Shown here: in pieces, positions 36,596 to 46,407 of the stretch
How positions within the stretch are numbered: the stretch's first letter is position 1
Layout: every line of letters begins with the position of its first letter
DNA from: Bacteroidales bacterium
GTDB taxonomy: Bacteria > Bacteroidota > Bacteroidia > Bacteroidales > Bacteroidaceae
Assembly (NCBI GenBank): GCA_030528885.1
Contig: JAUMXY010000001.1
Location: forward strand, 38,198-102,197
Reading direction: 5' to 3'
Length of the DNA stretch: 64,000 nt
Notes under the pieces: model-generated
What the model saw: the letters and a program-made list of their open reading frames with translations, nothing else
Told to the model about the DNA's origin: nothing
Database searches by the model: none
Program-made: the position numbers and the translations under genes

Positions 36596-38683
36596 ATGAA
36601 CTTCAACAATCAAAACAATCAAGGCCAGCAACCAACTGGCAAGGAGGTTCTTGAAAAGTATGCAACGAACCTCGTGGAAAGGGCTAGGGATGGAAAGCTT
36701 GATCCCGTCATTGGACGTGACGAGGAAATCAGGCGTATATTGCAGATTCTTAGCCGTAGAACAAAAAACAATCCAATATTGATAGGTGAACCTGGAACAG
36801 GAAAGACTGCAATCGTTGAAGGGCTGGCTCTCCGCGTTGTGCGAGGCGATGTGCCAGAAAACTTGAGAGAAAAGCAGCTTTATTCTCTAGATATGGGAGC
36901 ATTGATAGCTGGTGCTAAATATCAAGGTGAGTTTGAGGAACGTCTCAAGGCTGTTGTTAAAGCTGTGGTGGAGAGTCAAGGGCAAATAATCCTCTTCATT
37001 GATGAAATCCATACGCTTGTGGGGGCGGGGCAGACTAGTGGCGCTATGGATGCAGCTAACATCCTGAAGCCTGCTCTGGCTCGTGGCGAATTGCGCTCTA
37101 TCGGTGCAACAACGCTTGATGAGTATCAGAAGTATTTTGAGAAAGATAAAGCTTTGGAAAGACGTTTCCAGACGGTGATGGTGGATGAACCTGATGTTGC
37201 TTCTTCTGTGTCCATCTTACGTGGCTTGAAAGAACGTTATGAGAATCACCACAAGGTTCGTATTAAGGATGAAGCTATTTTGGCTGCTGTTGAGCTTAGC
37301 AACCGGTACATTACAGACCGATTCCTTCCTGACAAGGCAATAGACTTGATGGATGAGGCGGCTGCTAAGCTGCGTATGGAACGCGACTCTGTGCCAGAGG
37401 AATTGGACGAGCTTAGCCGTCGTCTGAAGCAGATGGAAATAGAGCGAGAAGCTATCAAGCGTGAGGGCGATAAAGAGAAACTTGCCGAGTTGAATAAGAT
37501 TATTGATACACTCAAGGTTGAAGAACAAAGACAACGTGACAAGTGGGAGGGAGAGAAGGCGTTGCTGAATCAGATACAGAGCAGCAAGCAGCAGATAGAA
37601 CAACTGAAATATGAGGCAGACAGAGCTGAACGTGAAGGCGACTATGGACGTGTTGCAGAAATACGTTATGGCAAGCTTCAGAGCCTTGAGGAGAATATTA
37701 AAGCTGTACAAGATAAACTCACTGAAGCTCAAGGAGGTGCAGCACTTGTGAAAGAAGAGGTTGAGGCGAACGACATCGCAGATGTGGTAAGCCGTTGGAC
37801 GGGTATTCCTGTTAGCAAGATGCAGACGTCTGAGCGTGCAAAACTCATGCGTTTGGAGGAAGAACTGCATAAAAGAGTGATTGGGCAAGAAGAGGCTATC
37901 AAGGCTGTGAGTGATGCGGTACGTCGTAGTCGGGCTGGACTTCAGGACCCTAAGCGTCCTATTGGCAGTTTCATATTTCTTGGTACGACGGGTGTGGGAA
38001 AGACGGAGCTTGCAAAAGCGTTAGCCGACTATCTGTTCGATGATGAATCAATGATGACTCGTATAGATATGAGTGAGTATCAGGAGAAGTTCAGCGTTAC
38101 CCGACTCATCGGTGCGCCTCCTGGATACATTGGTTACGAAGAGGGTGGCCAACTCACCGAGGCGGTGCGCCGCAAACCTTATTCTGTCGTGCTTTTCGAC
38201 GAGATTGAGAAGGCGCATCCGGATGTGTTCAATACGCTTTTGCAAGTGCTCGACGATGGGCGGCTGACTGACAATAAGGGCAGGGTGGTGAATTTCAAGA
38301 ATACTATCATCATCATGACTAGCAATGCCCAACGTGACCACCTGAAGAATATCTTCCGTCCCGAATTCCTTAATCGTGTGGATGATATCATCACTTTCAC
38401 TCCTCTCAATGAGGAAGAAATCTTGCAGATAGTGAAGCTGCAGGTTGATAAGGTGGCTGCGATGTTGGCAGCTAACGGCATTGTTCTGGATGTAACAGAG
38501 GATGCGCTGTCGCTTATCGCAAAGGCTGGTTACGACCCAATGTTTGGTGCGCGTCCTATCAAAAGGGCTATTCAGGACAAATTGCTGAATGAGTTAAGCA
38601 AGCGTATTATAAGTGGTAGTATAGTGGCGGAACAGCCCGTTCATGTCGCTGCTCAGAATGGGCAACTGACTTTTGAACAGTAG
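36596..38683 (+). CDS. clpB: ClpB-type AAA+ disaggregase lacking the N-domain
   Basis: ClpB works with DnaK to dissolve protein aggregates. This 695-residue protein has both AAA+ modules: Walker A at 64-71 (GEPGTGKT) with Walker B ILFIDE, and Walker A at 463-470 (GTTGVGKT) with VVLFDE. A coiled-coil M-domain lies at about 265-385. The usual 150-residue N-terminal domain is missing: after MNFNN, which is how Bacteroidota ClpB begins as I remember it, the sequence goes through a Gln/Asn-rich stretch directly to the first AAA+ module. The stretch between TSN and FRPEFLNR (575-593) is about 20 residues shorter than in E. coli ClpB. A strong terminator follows. It may be a second, shortened paralogue. 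Confidence 0.9.
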   Translation: MNFNNQNNQGQQPTGKEVLEKYATNLVERARDGKLDPVIGRDEEIRRILQILSRRTKNNPILIGEPGTGKTAIVEGLALRVVRGDVPENLREKQLYSLDMGALIAGAKYQGEFEERLKAVVKAVVESQGQIILFIDEIHTLVGAGQTSGAMDAANILKPALARGELRSIGATTLDEYQKYFEKDKALERRFQTVMVDEPDVASSVSILRGLKERYENHHKVRIKDEAILAAVELSNRYITDRFLPDKAIDLMDEAAAKLRMERDSVPEELDELSRRLKQMEIEREAIKREGDKEKLAELNKIIDTLKVEEQRQRDKWEGEKALLNQIQSSKQQIEQLKYEADRAEREGDYGRVAEIRYGKLQSLEENIKAVQDKLTEAQGGAALVKEEVEANDIADVVSRWTGIPVSKMQTSERAKLMRLEEELHKRVIGQEEAIKAVSDAVRRSRAGLQDPKRPIGSFIFLGTTGVGKTELAKALADYLFDDESMMTRIDMSEYQEKFSVTRLIGAPPGYIGYEEGGQLTEAVRRKPYSVVLFDEIEKAHPDVFNTLLQVLDDGRLTDNKGRVVNFKNTIIIMTSNAQRDHLKNIFRPEFLNRVDDIITFTPLNEEEILQIVKLQVDKVAAMLAANGIVLDVTEDALSLIAKAGYDPMFGARPIKRAIQDKLLNELSKRIISGSIVAEQPVHVAAQNGQLTFEQ

Positions 38684-38757
38684 GTAACGCCATGTTTTAC
38701 TCCGAATAAACTAGGAGGATGCTTGCCTTCCAGGCTTATTTTCTGATGAAATGAAAG

Positions 38758-38797
38758 AAAAGGATGTCAATTGTTGTTGACATCCTTTTCTTTTTCT
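38758..38797 (+). terminator. Rho-independent terminator after clpB
   Basis: A 12-bp perfect stem (arms 38759-38770 and 38777-38788) with a six-base loop is followed by TTTTCTTTTTCTT. It is 75 bp beyond the clpB stop codon. Confidence 0.9.
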
Positions 38798-38805
38798 TAT
38801 CTTTG
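38774..38805 (+). promoter_or_regulatory. GH3 gene promoter overlapping the clpB terminator
   Basis: TATCTTTG at 38798-38805 fits a -7 box. TTG repeats at 38774-38779, inside the terminator loop and stem, are placed for a -33. The leader to 38869 would be about 58 bases. Confidence 0.6.
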
Positions 38806-38868
38806 TACCTTCAGAAAATATAGTCACTTGTTAATGGTGAACGACACATAAATTTAAAACACAAATAC

Positions 38869-41445
38869 ATGATGAAGCTATTAAAAGTTTTTTATCTGAT
38901 GGCTGCGACGTTCGTCCCTATGGAGAGTGGGGCGCAACTTCCTTATCAGAATCCGGAACTGTCTCCGGAAGTGCGTGCTAAAGATTTGCTGTCTAGGCTA
39001 ACCTTGGAAGAGAAAGCCAAGTTGATGGAGCATGGTTCGCCTGCAATTCCGCGACTCGGCATTCCCGAATTTAATTGGTGGAATGAAGCGTTGCATGGTG
39101 TGGGCAGAAATGGAACCTCGACGGTGCTTCCTATTACGATGGGAATGGCGTCTTCGTTTGATGATGAATTGGTGCAGAAGGCTTTTGATGCGGTCAGTGA
39201 TGAGGCGCGAGCTAAAAACAATATAGCTCGCAAACAGGGGAGATGCAGAATCTATGAAGGACTCTCATTTTGGACTCCTAATATCAATATATTCCGTGAC
39301 CCGAGATGGGGGCGTGGACAGGAAACGTATGGCGAAGACCCTTATCTGACGACCAAGATGGGATTGGCTGTTGTGCGTGGACTTCAAGGTCCAGAAGACA
39401 GCCGCTACCGAAAACTGTATGCGTGTGCCAAGCATTTTGCTGTACATAGCGGTCCTGAGTGGAACAGGCACTATTTCAATGTGGAGGAACTGCCTGAACG
39501 CGATTTGTGGGAGACGTATCTTCCTGCTTTCAAGGTGCTTGTTCAGGAGGGGAATGTGAGAGAGGTGATGTGTGCCTATAACAGAATAGATGGTGAGCCT
39601 TGCTGCGGCAGCAATCGTTATTTGCAGCAGATTCTTCGTGACGAGTGGGGCTTTGATGGCATTGTGACAAGTGACTGCTGGGCTCTGAATGACTTTTGGG
39701 GAAAGGGACGCCATGAAGTGGTTGATGATGTTGCCTCGGGAATAACGATGGCCTTGGTGGCAGGAACGGATGTTGAATGTGGCAACACATATAGTTCATT
39801 GCCTGAAGCGGTTAGCCAAGGACTGGTGACAGAGGACCAGATGGATGTGAGTTTGCTGCGTTTGCTGAAAGGGCGTTTTGAGTTGGGTGATTTTGATAGT
39901 GATGAGTTGGTGTCATGGCGCAGTATTGGTCCCGAAGTGATTGCTAGCAAAGAGCATCGGGCTTTGTCATTGCAGCTAGCAAGAGAGTCTATGGTGTTAC
40001 TGCAGAACAAGAATGATGTTCTCCCTCTTTCCAAGAATATGAAAATAGCAGTTATTGGACCTAATGCGGCAGACTCTGTTATGCTGTGGGGCAATTACAA
40101 TGGATTCCCTGCGCATACGACGACCATCCTTGATGGCATTAGGCAGAAGGCTGCTGAAGTGAGTTATCTTCGGGCATGCGGCCTTGTAGAACGTGTTGTT
40201 TCGGATAGCTGGTTCAGCAGGATACGCCATACAGAAGGTCGACGTACAGGTGTGGCGTCTCAGTATTTCAACAATCAGAACTTTGAAGGAGAGCCTGTTG
40301 CTCGCAACTCTTATCGACAGGCAATGAAGTTTGACAATGGTGGAGCAACGACCTTTGCATCAGGCGTTAATATTGAGGACTTTTCTGTAAGATATGAAGG
40401 AGTGTTGACGGCGAATGCTACGGAAAACATTACGTTCTCTCTGAAATATACGGATAGACTGATGCTTGTGGTAGGAGGAGACACTTTGGTGCATGACTGG
40501 AGTGGAATAAACGAAGACTCTGTTAGAACGGTGAGTATTGACTATGATGTGGAGAAAGGAAAATCTTACGATGTTCAGTTGAGTTATGTACAGAACACAG
40601 GAAGTGCTGTGCTGCATTTTGACGTAGGGCATACGCTCAATTGCACCGATGAGGAGATTCTTGCCGCAGCCGCAGCTGCTGATGCTGTGGTGTTTGTAGG
40701 AGGCATTTCGCCTCGTCTGGAAGGTGAAGAGATGCGGACAAACTATCCAGGTTTTAAAGGTGGCGACCGTACGAATATTGAACTTCCTCAGGTGCAGCGT
40801 GAAATGCTGGCTCTGCTGAAGACTACAGGTAAGCCACTTGTCTATGTCAACTGTTCTGGAAGCGCAATGGGTATGGTGCCGGAAACGCAGAATGCAGACG
40901 CTATTCTTCAAGCATGGTACGGAGGCGAATGCGCAGGAGAGGCTGTGGCGGATGTATTGTTTGGCGACTATAATCCTTCGGGAAAGCTGCCCGTTACTTT
41001 CTATAAGAATGCGGAACAATTGCCTGACTTCCTTGATTATACGATGAAGGGGCGCACTTATCGATATATGAAGGAGACCCCTCTCTTTCCTTTTGGATAT
41101 GGGAAAAGCTATACGACGTTCTCGCTGGATAAACCTTCTTATAAGAAGGGGAAGGTTTATGTGACAGTTACAAATACTGGAGAGATAGATGGATGTGAGG
41201 TCGTACAAGTGTATGTGCGCAAGCAGGGAGATGCAGAAGGTCCGAACAAGACATTGCGTGCTTTCCAAAGAGTACAACTCAAGGCTGGTGAGTCCAAGAA
41301 AGTTGAGGTGCTTCTTCCTCGCGAAAGTTTTGAATGGTGGGATGCAGAGACTAATACGATGCGGGTACAGAAGGGGAGGTTTGATGTGCTGGTTGGCAAT
41401 TCAAGTGATGACAAAGACTTGCAGAAGTTAGAGGTTAAGCTGTAA
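38869..41445 (+). CDS. Secreted glycoside hydrolase family 3 (beta-glucosidase or beta-xylosidase) with PA14-like insert
   Basis: The 858-residue enzyme has a signal peptide ending near residue 23 (MESGAQ). It then has the GH3 N-terminal barrel (RLGIPEFNWWNEALHGVGRNG, in two parts) with the nucleophile aspartate at residue 269 in IVTSDCWAL, and the second GH3 domain (VIGPNAADS). A PA14-like insertion at about 440-600 follows. The C-terminal part is an FnIII-like domain (VTVTNTGEIDGCEVVQVYV). It removes sugars from the non-reducing ends of plant-type oligosaccharides; the DPRWGRGQETYGEDPYL segment is common in xylosidase-like members. There is no adjacent susCD pair. Confidence 0.92.
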   Translation: MMKLLKVFYLMAATFVPMESGAQLPYQNPELSPEVRAKDLLSRLTLEEKAKLMEHGSPAIPRLGIPEFNWWNEALHGVGRNGTSTVLPITMGMASSFDDELVQKAFDAVSDEARAKNNIARKQGRCRIYEGLSFWTPNINIFRDPRWGRGQETYGEDPYLTTKMGLAVVRGLQGPEDSRYRKLYACAKHFAVHSGPEWNRHYFNVEELPERDLWETYLPAFKVLVQEGNVREVMCAYNRIDGEPCCGSNRYLQQILRDEWGFDGIVTSDCWALNDFWGKGRHEVVDDVASGITMALVAGTDVECGNTYSSLPEAVSQGLVTEDQMDVSLLRLLKGRFELGDFDSDELVSWRSIGPEVIASKEHRALSLQLARESMVLLQNKNDVLPLSKNMKIAVIGPNAADSVMLWGNYNGFPAHTTTILDGIRQKAAEVSYLRACGLVERVVSDSWFSRIRHTEGRRTGVASQYFNNQNFEGEPVARNSYRQAMKFDNGGATTFASGVNIEDFSVRYEGVLTANATENITFSLKYTDRLMLVVGGDTLVHDWSGINEDSVRTVSIDYDVEKGKSYDVQLSYVQNTGSAVLHFDVGHTLNCTDEEILAAAAAADAVVFVGGISPRLEGEEMRTNYPGFKGGDRTNIELPQVQREMLALLKTTGKPLVYVNCSGSAMGMVPETQNADAILQAWYGGECAGEAVADVLFGDYNPSGKLPVTFYKNAEQLPDFLDYTMKGRTYRYMKETPLFPFGYGKSYTTFSLDKPSYKKGKVYVTVTNTGEIDGCEVVQVYVRKQGDAEGPNKTLRAFQRVQLKAGESKKVEVLLPRESFEWWDAETNTMRVQKGRFDVLVGNSSDDKDLQKLEVKL

Positions 41446-41515
41446 GATGGGAGCAAATAGGTTTTCCCCTCACAAGAATAGGGGGAATCTTCGAGGCTCT
41501 TACATAAGTTTTCCG

Positions 41516-41523
41516 TAACTTTG
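41516..41523 (+). promoter_or_regulatory. -7 box for the META-domain lipoprotein gene
   Basis: TAACTTTG matches the consensus; the ATG is at 41582. No clear -33 was found. Confidence 0.5.
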
Positions 41524-41581
41524 CAGTTGTATTAATAAGGTGTGAAACTTTTGCAGTTGAGCACAAAACAAAAAATAAAAG

Positions 41582-42001
41582 ATGAAAAAGATTTTTACAT
41601 TAGTGGCGCTTGCAGCATTGCTGTACAGTTGCGTTGCAGGCTCGGACAAGAGTCAAGAAAATGAAGTGAAAGACATTCAAGGAGAATGGGCGATAGAAGA
41701 AGCTATGGGTAAAAGCACAGCAGGAGGTGACAAGGAGGCCGTCATTACATTCGCTGCAGATTCTACGTTTGCAGGTAATGCTACGGTTAACTCATTCTTT
41801 GGAGATTATCGTTATGTAGCAGAAGGGGATAGCCTGATTCTTGACCATGTAGGGATGACTCGCATGATGGGAGGAAGCATGGAAATCGAAGCAGAAGTGG
41901 AAAAGGCAATCAATGCTTTGGTGACTGTGGAACTGGCAGACAGCGTGGCCGTTCTGTTCGACAAGGATAAGAACCAGGTAATGAAACTTCGCAGAAAATA
42001 A
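41582..42001 (+). CDS. META-domain (HslJ-like) lipoprotein
   Basis: The 139-residue protein has a lipoprotein signal (MKKIFTLVALAALLYSC, Cys17). It then has a small beta-rich domain with IQGEWAIEEAMGK, VITFAADSTFAGNATVNSFF and DSLILDHVGMTRMMG, matching the META/HslJ family. The methionine-rich TRMMGG segment and the acidic residues near it fit the family core. The function is not firmly known; HslJ is linked to stress and drug tolerance in Escherichia coli. It has its own promoter-like box and a shared terminator at 42229-42272. Confidence 0.85.
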   Translation: MKKIFTLVALAALLYSCVAGSDKSQENEVKDIQGEWAIEEAMGKSTAGGDKEAVITFAADSTFAGNATVNSFFGDYRYVAEGDSLILDHVGMTRMMGGSMEIEAEVEKAINALVTVELADSVAVLFDKDKNQVMKLRRK

Positions 42002-42228
42002 CAGCTTGGTGTTAAGAATATGATGATAGGGTATGTCTGCAAAGGCGTGCCCTATTTTGTTGGATTTAAGCTTATTGCGATGCTGGTTGCTATTGTAGGC
42101 AAACTGCATTCATGAGTGCTCTTGTCTTGCGCCGCGCAAGGCATTTTCCCTACGCCCTGTAAGAAATTGTCTCTACAAGGTGTTTTCAATGCAGGGATGG
42201 GAAGCTGAGGCTTTTCTTGTGCTGATAA

Positions 42229-42272
42229 GAAAAAGGGACATCCACATACAATGTATGGATGCCCCTTTTTGT
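42229..42272. terminator. Bidirectional terminator between convergent genes
   Basis: The stem has A-rich and T-rich flanks on both sides (AAAAGGG on the left, CCCCTTTTT on the right), with GGATG/CATCC in the middle. It suits both the META lipoprotein (plus) and the DUF5606 gene row (minus). Confidence 0.8.
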
Positions 42273-42294
42273 TTTTGTTTGAGGAACGTGTTGG

Positions 42295-42735
42295 TTACTT
42301 TTCTGCCCCTTCCTCTGTTGTGTCTTCTTCGGCTTCTTTGCTAACAAATTCTGTAATGCCGTATTCGATGAGGATGTTGTACCATGACAGGACTTTGCGC
42401 ATGTCGGAGACGCGAACACGATCTGTGTCGTAATTAGGAAGGACCTTTGCGAAGAATGCGATGATGTCGTCTTGGCTAGCTTTCTTGGGAGAAAGCTCTA
42501 CGGCCTTGCTGTCATAGCAGTTCTTGATTGATTCAAATACAGATGCGAGGCTTACTTCGTTGTCATCGTCGGTGTAGATGGAAATGTCACCAAGAGATAC
42601 AACTTGGTCGGCTCCAAAAGCAGGCATGCGCTTTTTCTTTTCGTCCACGGTTTCAACGATGAGGCTCTTGTTGCCTCGTGACACGAGTTTGTAGAGTCCT
42701 GGTTTGCCAGAGATGGCGAGAATTTTTCTAATCAT
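42295..42735 (-). CDS. DUF5606 family protein
   Basis: The 146-residue protein begins MIRKILAISGKPGLYKLVSR, the typical start of the small DUF5606 family found in Bacteroidota. It continues with a compact N-terminal domain (VETVDEKKKRMPAFGADQVV) and a helical C-terminus (VRVSDMRKVLSWYNILIEYG). The last 20 residues are rich in Glu and Thr. No function is known. It follows coaE by 8 bp and ends the nusB - yajC - ybbR - coaE row, a common arrangement in the phylum. Confidence 0.85.
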   Translation of the reverse strand: MIRKILAISGKPGLYKLVSRGNKSLIVETVDEKKKRMPAFGADQVVSLGDISIYTDDDNEVSLASVFESIKNCYDSKAVELSPKKASQDDIIAFFAKVLPNYDTDRVRVSDMRKVLSWYNILIEYGITEFVSKEAEEDTTEEGAEK

Positions 42736-42743
42736 GATGTATT

Positions 42744-43328
42744 TTATTTGGTTTTTAGTTGCTTGAGTATTGTTTCCAATTGTTTGTTGATGTCCTGAAT
42801 GCCATCATTGATGATACAGAAATCAGCGTGTTGGCACTTTTCCTCTTCGTCCATTTGTTGTGCCATTCGAACTTCTATTTGTTTTGCTGACGCATTGTCG
42901 CGCGCTATGGCTCTTTGGAGTCTTATGTCTTTGGGCGCATAAACTTCTATCGTTGCATCTACGGTTTTGTCAAATTTTGCTTCAAATAGCAAGGCGCTTT
43001 CTTGAACTACGATATCTGCTTGCTGCCTGTTTGCCCAATCTGTGAAATCTTGCATGACAGCAGGATGTACGATGCTGTTAATGATTGCTGCATTTTCTGT
43101 GTTAGCGAACAAGAACGCAGCAATGGCGGCTTTGTTCAGTACCTTGTCGTCGATGTAGGCGTCTTTGCCAATGACCTGTTTCAGCCGTTGTTTGATGAGA
43201 GGGCTTTCTGTCATCAGACGCTTGGCCTCTTGGTCGCAATTATACACAGGCATCCCTTGCTGCTTGAGCAGGTTGCAAACGTATGACTTCCCTCCGCCAA
43301 TGCCTCCTGTGATGCCTATTTTAATCAT
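42744..43328 (-). CDS. coaE: Dephospho-CoA kinase
   Basis: CoaE phosphorylates dephospho-CoA in the last step of coenzyme A synthesis. The 194-residue protein has the P-loop GGIGGGKS at residues 8-15, the substrate segment YNCDQEAKRLMTE, and VVQESALLFEAKFD. It overlaps the ybbR gene by four bases (ATGA), which suggests translational coupling. Confidence 0.95.
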   Translation of the reverse strand: MIKIGITGGIGGGKSYVCNLLKQQGMPVYNCDQEAKRLMTESPLIKQRLKQVIGKDAYIDDKVLNKAAIAAFLFANTENAAIINSIVHPAVMQDFTDWANRQQADIVVQESALLFEAKFDKTVDATIEVYAPKDIRLQRAIARDNASAKQIEVRMAQQMDEEEKCQHADFCIINDGIQDINKQLETILKQLKTK

Positions 43329-44323
43329 TCTGCTGCTTGCTCTATTACGTATTCAACGGATTCGGGAGATATGCGCAGATTGCGGATGTTGGCTGGACGC
43401 TGGCGGACTTGCAGTTTGCAGTGGTCGCCTTTGCCCGTGTCCTTGTAGTCGGCAACGAGCAGAAAATCTTCTGCGATGATGTCGTCGTAGAGTGTAGAAC
43501 TAACCAGAAAGGTGACATTAGCCTTGAGCGGGAAGGTGCGCATAATCTTGTTTTTGGGCACATTCTCGCAATAGATAGGGAGTTCTATGGTTTTGTCGGT
43601 GAAGATGTCCACACAGATGCTGGCGCTGATAGAATCTGGAGAGACCTTCGCCCCACGAGGTGCAACCAGCGCCAATCTTGTTTTGATGGTGTCTTCTATG
43701 TCTTGATAGATGGCATTCTCGGTCGGGATGCTCGTGATGCTTTGGTAGATGTTTTCTGGTGCATATACATCGACCGAATCGGGCGAGAGAATCGTGCCGC
43801 AGTGGAATCTGCCTGCTGAAGTTGAAATGGAGCCCTTGAAAATGACAGGAACTCGCTTGTGCTGCCCGTTAGAATAAAAGACTTCAACTTTGTTCGGCAG
43901 GGTGGACCTGTATGTCATACCCTCGGGCTTGACCTTCTGTACAGCACGGCGGAAATTGTTGGCATCGATGATGATTGTGCCATTGCTGTTTTCGATTTCC
44001 TTGAAGCTGACTGTTAGCTCGCGATTGTCGTGAATCATGAACTTGTGGTAGAAGGCATTCCAACCTTTGCTTGCATAGTTTACGATGACCTCTTGAGGCA
44101 TATCGCTTGTAAAGATGATGTTTCTTGGCAAGTCTTCTATCTTGAGCTTATAGTTAAGGCTGACTTCTGTCGTTTCTTTAACCGATTGCATAAACCAGAA
44201 GATGACAGAGATGAAGAGGAATGTCAAGAAAACAAGAAAATTGCGGTTAACCTTGATGAACCGCAATCTTCTGATTATAACTTTTGCGAAGTCTGCAAGC
44301 ATTTGATTCCTAATATTTAGCAA
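43325..44323 (-). CDS. YbbR-like domain membrane protein
   Basis: The 332-residue protein has one membrane segment near the N-terminus (NFLVFLTFLFISVIFWFM, about 28-45) followed by a large periplasmic part with YbbR-type beta repeats (for example LPNKVEVFYSNGQHKRVPV and IYQDIEDTIKTRLALVAP). In Firmicutes the YbbR/CdaR family regulates a c-di-AMP cyclase; no cyclase gene is adjacent here. It lies between yajC and coaE, as often in Bacteroidota. Confidence 0.85.
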   Translation of the reverse strand: MLNIRNQMLADFAKVIIRRLRFIKVNRNFLVFLTFLFISVIFWFMQSVKETTEVSLNYKLKIEDLPRNIIFTSDMPQEVIVNYASKGWNAFYHKFMIHDNRELTVSFKEIENSNGTIIIDANNFRRAVQKVKPEGMTYRSTLPNKVEVFYSNGQHKRVPVIFKGSISTSAGRFHCGTILSPDSVDVYAPENIYQSITSIPTENAIYQDIEDTIKTRLALVAPRGAKVSPDSISASICVDIFTDKTIELPIYCENVPKNKIMRTFPLKANVTFLVSSTLYDDIIAEDFLLVADYKDTGKGDHCKLQVRQRPANIRNLRISPESVEYVIEQAAE

Positions 44324-44332
44324 GGGAAAGGA

Positions 44333-44653
44333 TTACTGCTGCTGTGGTTGCTGGCTGCCCTCTGCGTATACGTAGTTGCGGTCAATTTGGATGGTAACGC
44401 CCTTTGATACTTCAATGGTGAGGTATGGCATACCTTCGTTGAGTGACTTCACTGTGCCGTATACACCACTTGCAGTGATGACTTTGCTCCCGATTGTGAG
44501 GCTCTTGCGGAAATTCTCGATTTCTTTCTGGCGTTTGCGCTGTGGTCTGATCATGAAGAAGTAGATAATTACGAACATGATGACAATCATGAGAATCATG
44601 CTCCAGTCGAAACCGCCCTGTGCAGCACCTGCTGCTTGAATGAGTTTGAACAT
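44333..44653 (-). CDS. yajC: Preprotein translocase subunit YajC
   Basis: The 106-residue protein has one N-terminal membrane segment (SMILMIVIMFVIIYFFMI) followed by RPQRKRQKEIENFRKSL and a small domain with GSKVITASGVYGTVKSL. This is the complete YajC pattern. It assists the SecDF-containing translocase. It starts 59 bp after nusB and ends 9 bp before the ybbR gene. Confidence 0.95.
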   Translation of the reverse strand: MFKLIQAAGAAQGGFDWSMILMIVIMFVIIYFFMIRPQRKRQKEIENFRKSLTIGSKVITASGVYGTVKSLNEGMPYLTIEVSKGVTIQIDRNYVYAEGSQQPQQQ

Positions 44654-44712
44654 AGTCGCTTGTTTTTAGAGATTATTATTTATAAATAATGTATATGTCT
44701 TTGGAGGAAGCT

Positions 44713-45639
44713 TTAGGCTTTTGTCAGCTTGTTCTCTTTTTTCAACATCTTTGCTATAGAATCTATGATTCCGTTGACATAGCCTGAGCTTTTAGGTGTA
44801 CTGTACCATTTCGCAATTTCAACATATTCGTTGATGGTGACAGATATGGGAATCTGGGGAAAACTCAGAAGCTCAGCGATGGCAATCTGCATGATGACAA
44901 CATCCATGTATGCCAATCTGTTGAACTCCCAGTTCTTTACGCTTTTGCCGATGAGCGAGCGGTAGTATTCGTCGTTCATGATAGTGCGGCGGAATAGACG
45001 GATGGCAAATTCCTGATCCTCCATGTCCTTGTATTCTGGCACGAGTTCCTGGTTGGCGCCATTTGCAGGGTCAAATTTCTTGATGGTCTTAAGAACAAAC
45101 GTGTCAATGATTTCCCTGTCGTCATTCCAGTAAAGGCTTTGCTCTTCGAGAATATCGTCGATGCGCTCATCTTTCATGATGATGTTCTTGTAAATCTTTC
45201 TCCACACCTCTCTGTCGTCAGCATACGTGACATTGTCCATCGCCATGTATTCTTGGTAGTATTCGCTTTGGATGATGTCGCTGTAGAGCTTTTTGATGTA
45301 ATCAATGTCGTTATTCCAGCTCTTTTTCTTGGTATCTACAAATTCTTGCAACTGCTTGTTGGCTTCAAGTTGGGCTGTGAATTGGTTGTCGGCAAAACGA
45401 TGGCTGACAACTTCGTCAATGTGTCCCACTTTGTTTATCTCTTCTTTTTCCTCAACTTGCTTGTATGCGTATCTGGAGACGCTGACCATGAGCAGCAGCA
45501 TGTAGTTGTAAAGGTCGTATGCTTTGGAAAGACTGAACAGAAGTTCTTTCTCGGCGGTATCAATGCTTTTGCCGCTATTCTGATAATATGCGTACATGAG
45601 CTGTACGATTTTCAGACGGATGAGTGTTCGGTTAATCAT
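44713..45639 (-). CDS. nusB: Transcription antitermination factor NusB (long form)
   Basis: NusB binds the boxA of rRNA leader transcripts together with S10. The 308-residue protein is about twice the length of the Escherichia coli factor. The N-terminus has RTLIRLKIVQLMYAYYQ, and the C-terminal half holds the remaining conserved core (FNRLAYMDVVIMQIAIAEL, ITINEYVEIAKWYS-like). Between them lies a long helical insert, which is the normal Bacteroidota form. A minus-strand TAAATTTG at 45734-45741 may be its -7 box. Confidence 0.92.
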   Translation of the reverse strand: MINRTLIRLKIVQLMYAYYQNSGKSIDTAEKELLFSLSKAYDLYNYMLLLMVSVSRYAYKQVEEKEEINKVGHIDEVVSHRFADNQFTAQLEANKQLQEFVDTKKKSWNNDIDYIKKLYSDIIQSEYYQEYMAMDNVTYADDREVWRKIYKNIIMKDERIDDILEEQSLYWNDDREIIDTFVLKTIKKFDPANGANQELVPEYKDMEDQEFAIRLFRRTIMNDEYYRSLIGKSVKNWEFNRLAYMDVVIMQIAIAELLSFPQIPISVTINEYVEIAKWYSTPKSSGYVNGIIDSIAKMLKKENKLTKA

Positions 45640-45898
45640 AAATCAAAAAACTCTTTTTTTGTTTACATTTAATAATGAATCTGAAATAGTCCAGATGTTT
45701 TTGCTTTTACTGTTTCCTTCTTCGAATTGACTGCAAATTTAGTGATTTTCTTTGAAAAAACGGAGCTTTTTGTAACAATGATTATGTGAAAACGAAAAAA
45801 AGGGAACAAAATCTTGTGTAAAAGAAAAATAATTGACAATTTTGTAACAAAAATATCATGTAGTATATACTTAAAACGTAACACTAAAATTGTTGATT

Positions 45899-46291
45899 AT
45901 GGGTGAAACAGACAAAGACCTCGTTTTTTCCGAGAGTGTCAAGGCGGGTAAGCGCATCTACTATTTTGATGTGAAGCAGAGTAGAAATGGTGACAGATAC
46001 ATTGCTATCACAGAAAGCAAGAAGATTAATGAGGGGACATTTGAGAATCCTCGTTTTGTGTTCGAGAAGCATAAGCTATTTCTTTATAAGGAAGACTATG
46101 AGAAGTTTGTGGAGGCTTTGACAAAGACGCTTGAGATTGCAAAAGGCAATGCGCCTGCAGTTCAAGCACCAGCAGAAGCAGCTCCTGTAGAGAATGCTGT
46201 TGAGGAGGCTGCTGTGTCAGTTGAGGAGGTTGCAGCAGAAGAGAAAGCAGAAAAGAAGAGTTTTCTGGATAAGGTGAAAGACATTTTCTAA
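45899..46291 (+). CDS. PUR-alpha-like DUF3276 nucleic acid-binding protein
   Basis: The 130-residue protein has a single PUR domain (FSESVKAGKRIYYFDVKQSR, then DRYIAITESKK and FEKHKLFLYKEDYEKFVEAL) followed by an Ala/Glu-rich tail ending KKSFLDKVKDIF. PUR proteins bind single-stranded DNA or RNA; Borrelia BpuR is the studied bacterial example. The ATG at 45899 was preferred over upstream TTG codons. It is transcribed away from nusB. Confidence 0.88.
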   Translation: MGETDKDLVFSESVKAGKRIYYFDVKQSRNGDRYIAITESKKINEGTFENPRFVFEKHKLFLYKEDYEKFVEALTKTLEIAKGNAPAVQAPAEAAPVENAVEEAAVSVEEVAAEEKAEKKSFLDKVKDIF

Positions 46292-46376
46292 TGCTTCGGG
46301 AAGAGGCACAAAAGTGACTCTTCTTGTATGTAGGCAAGTTTTTCGGCTTTATAAATGTAAAAAATAAGGTAAAACT

Positions 46377-46407
46377 TTTGTGGGTATCTGCAAAAGTTGT
46401 ACCTTTG
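46377..46407 (+). promoter_or_regulatory. rplY promoter, TTTG-N19-TACCTTTG
   Basis: The -33 TTTG (46377-46380) and -7 TACCTTTG (46400-46407) are separated by exactly 19 bases. This is a full consensus match and implies a leader of about 138 bases before rplY. Confidence 0.85.

Noticed and set aside
40360..41277. Open frame of 305 codons on the minus strand
   Set aside because: It is antisense to the GH3 gene and its His/Ser-rich sequence has no recognisable domain.
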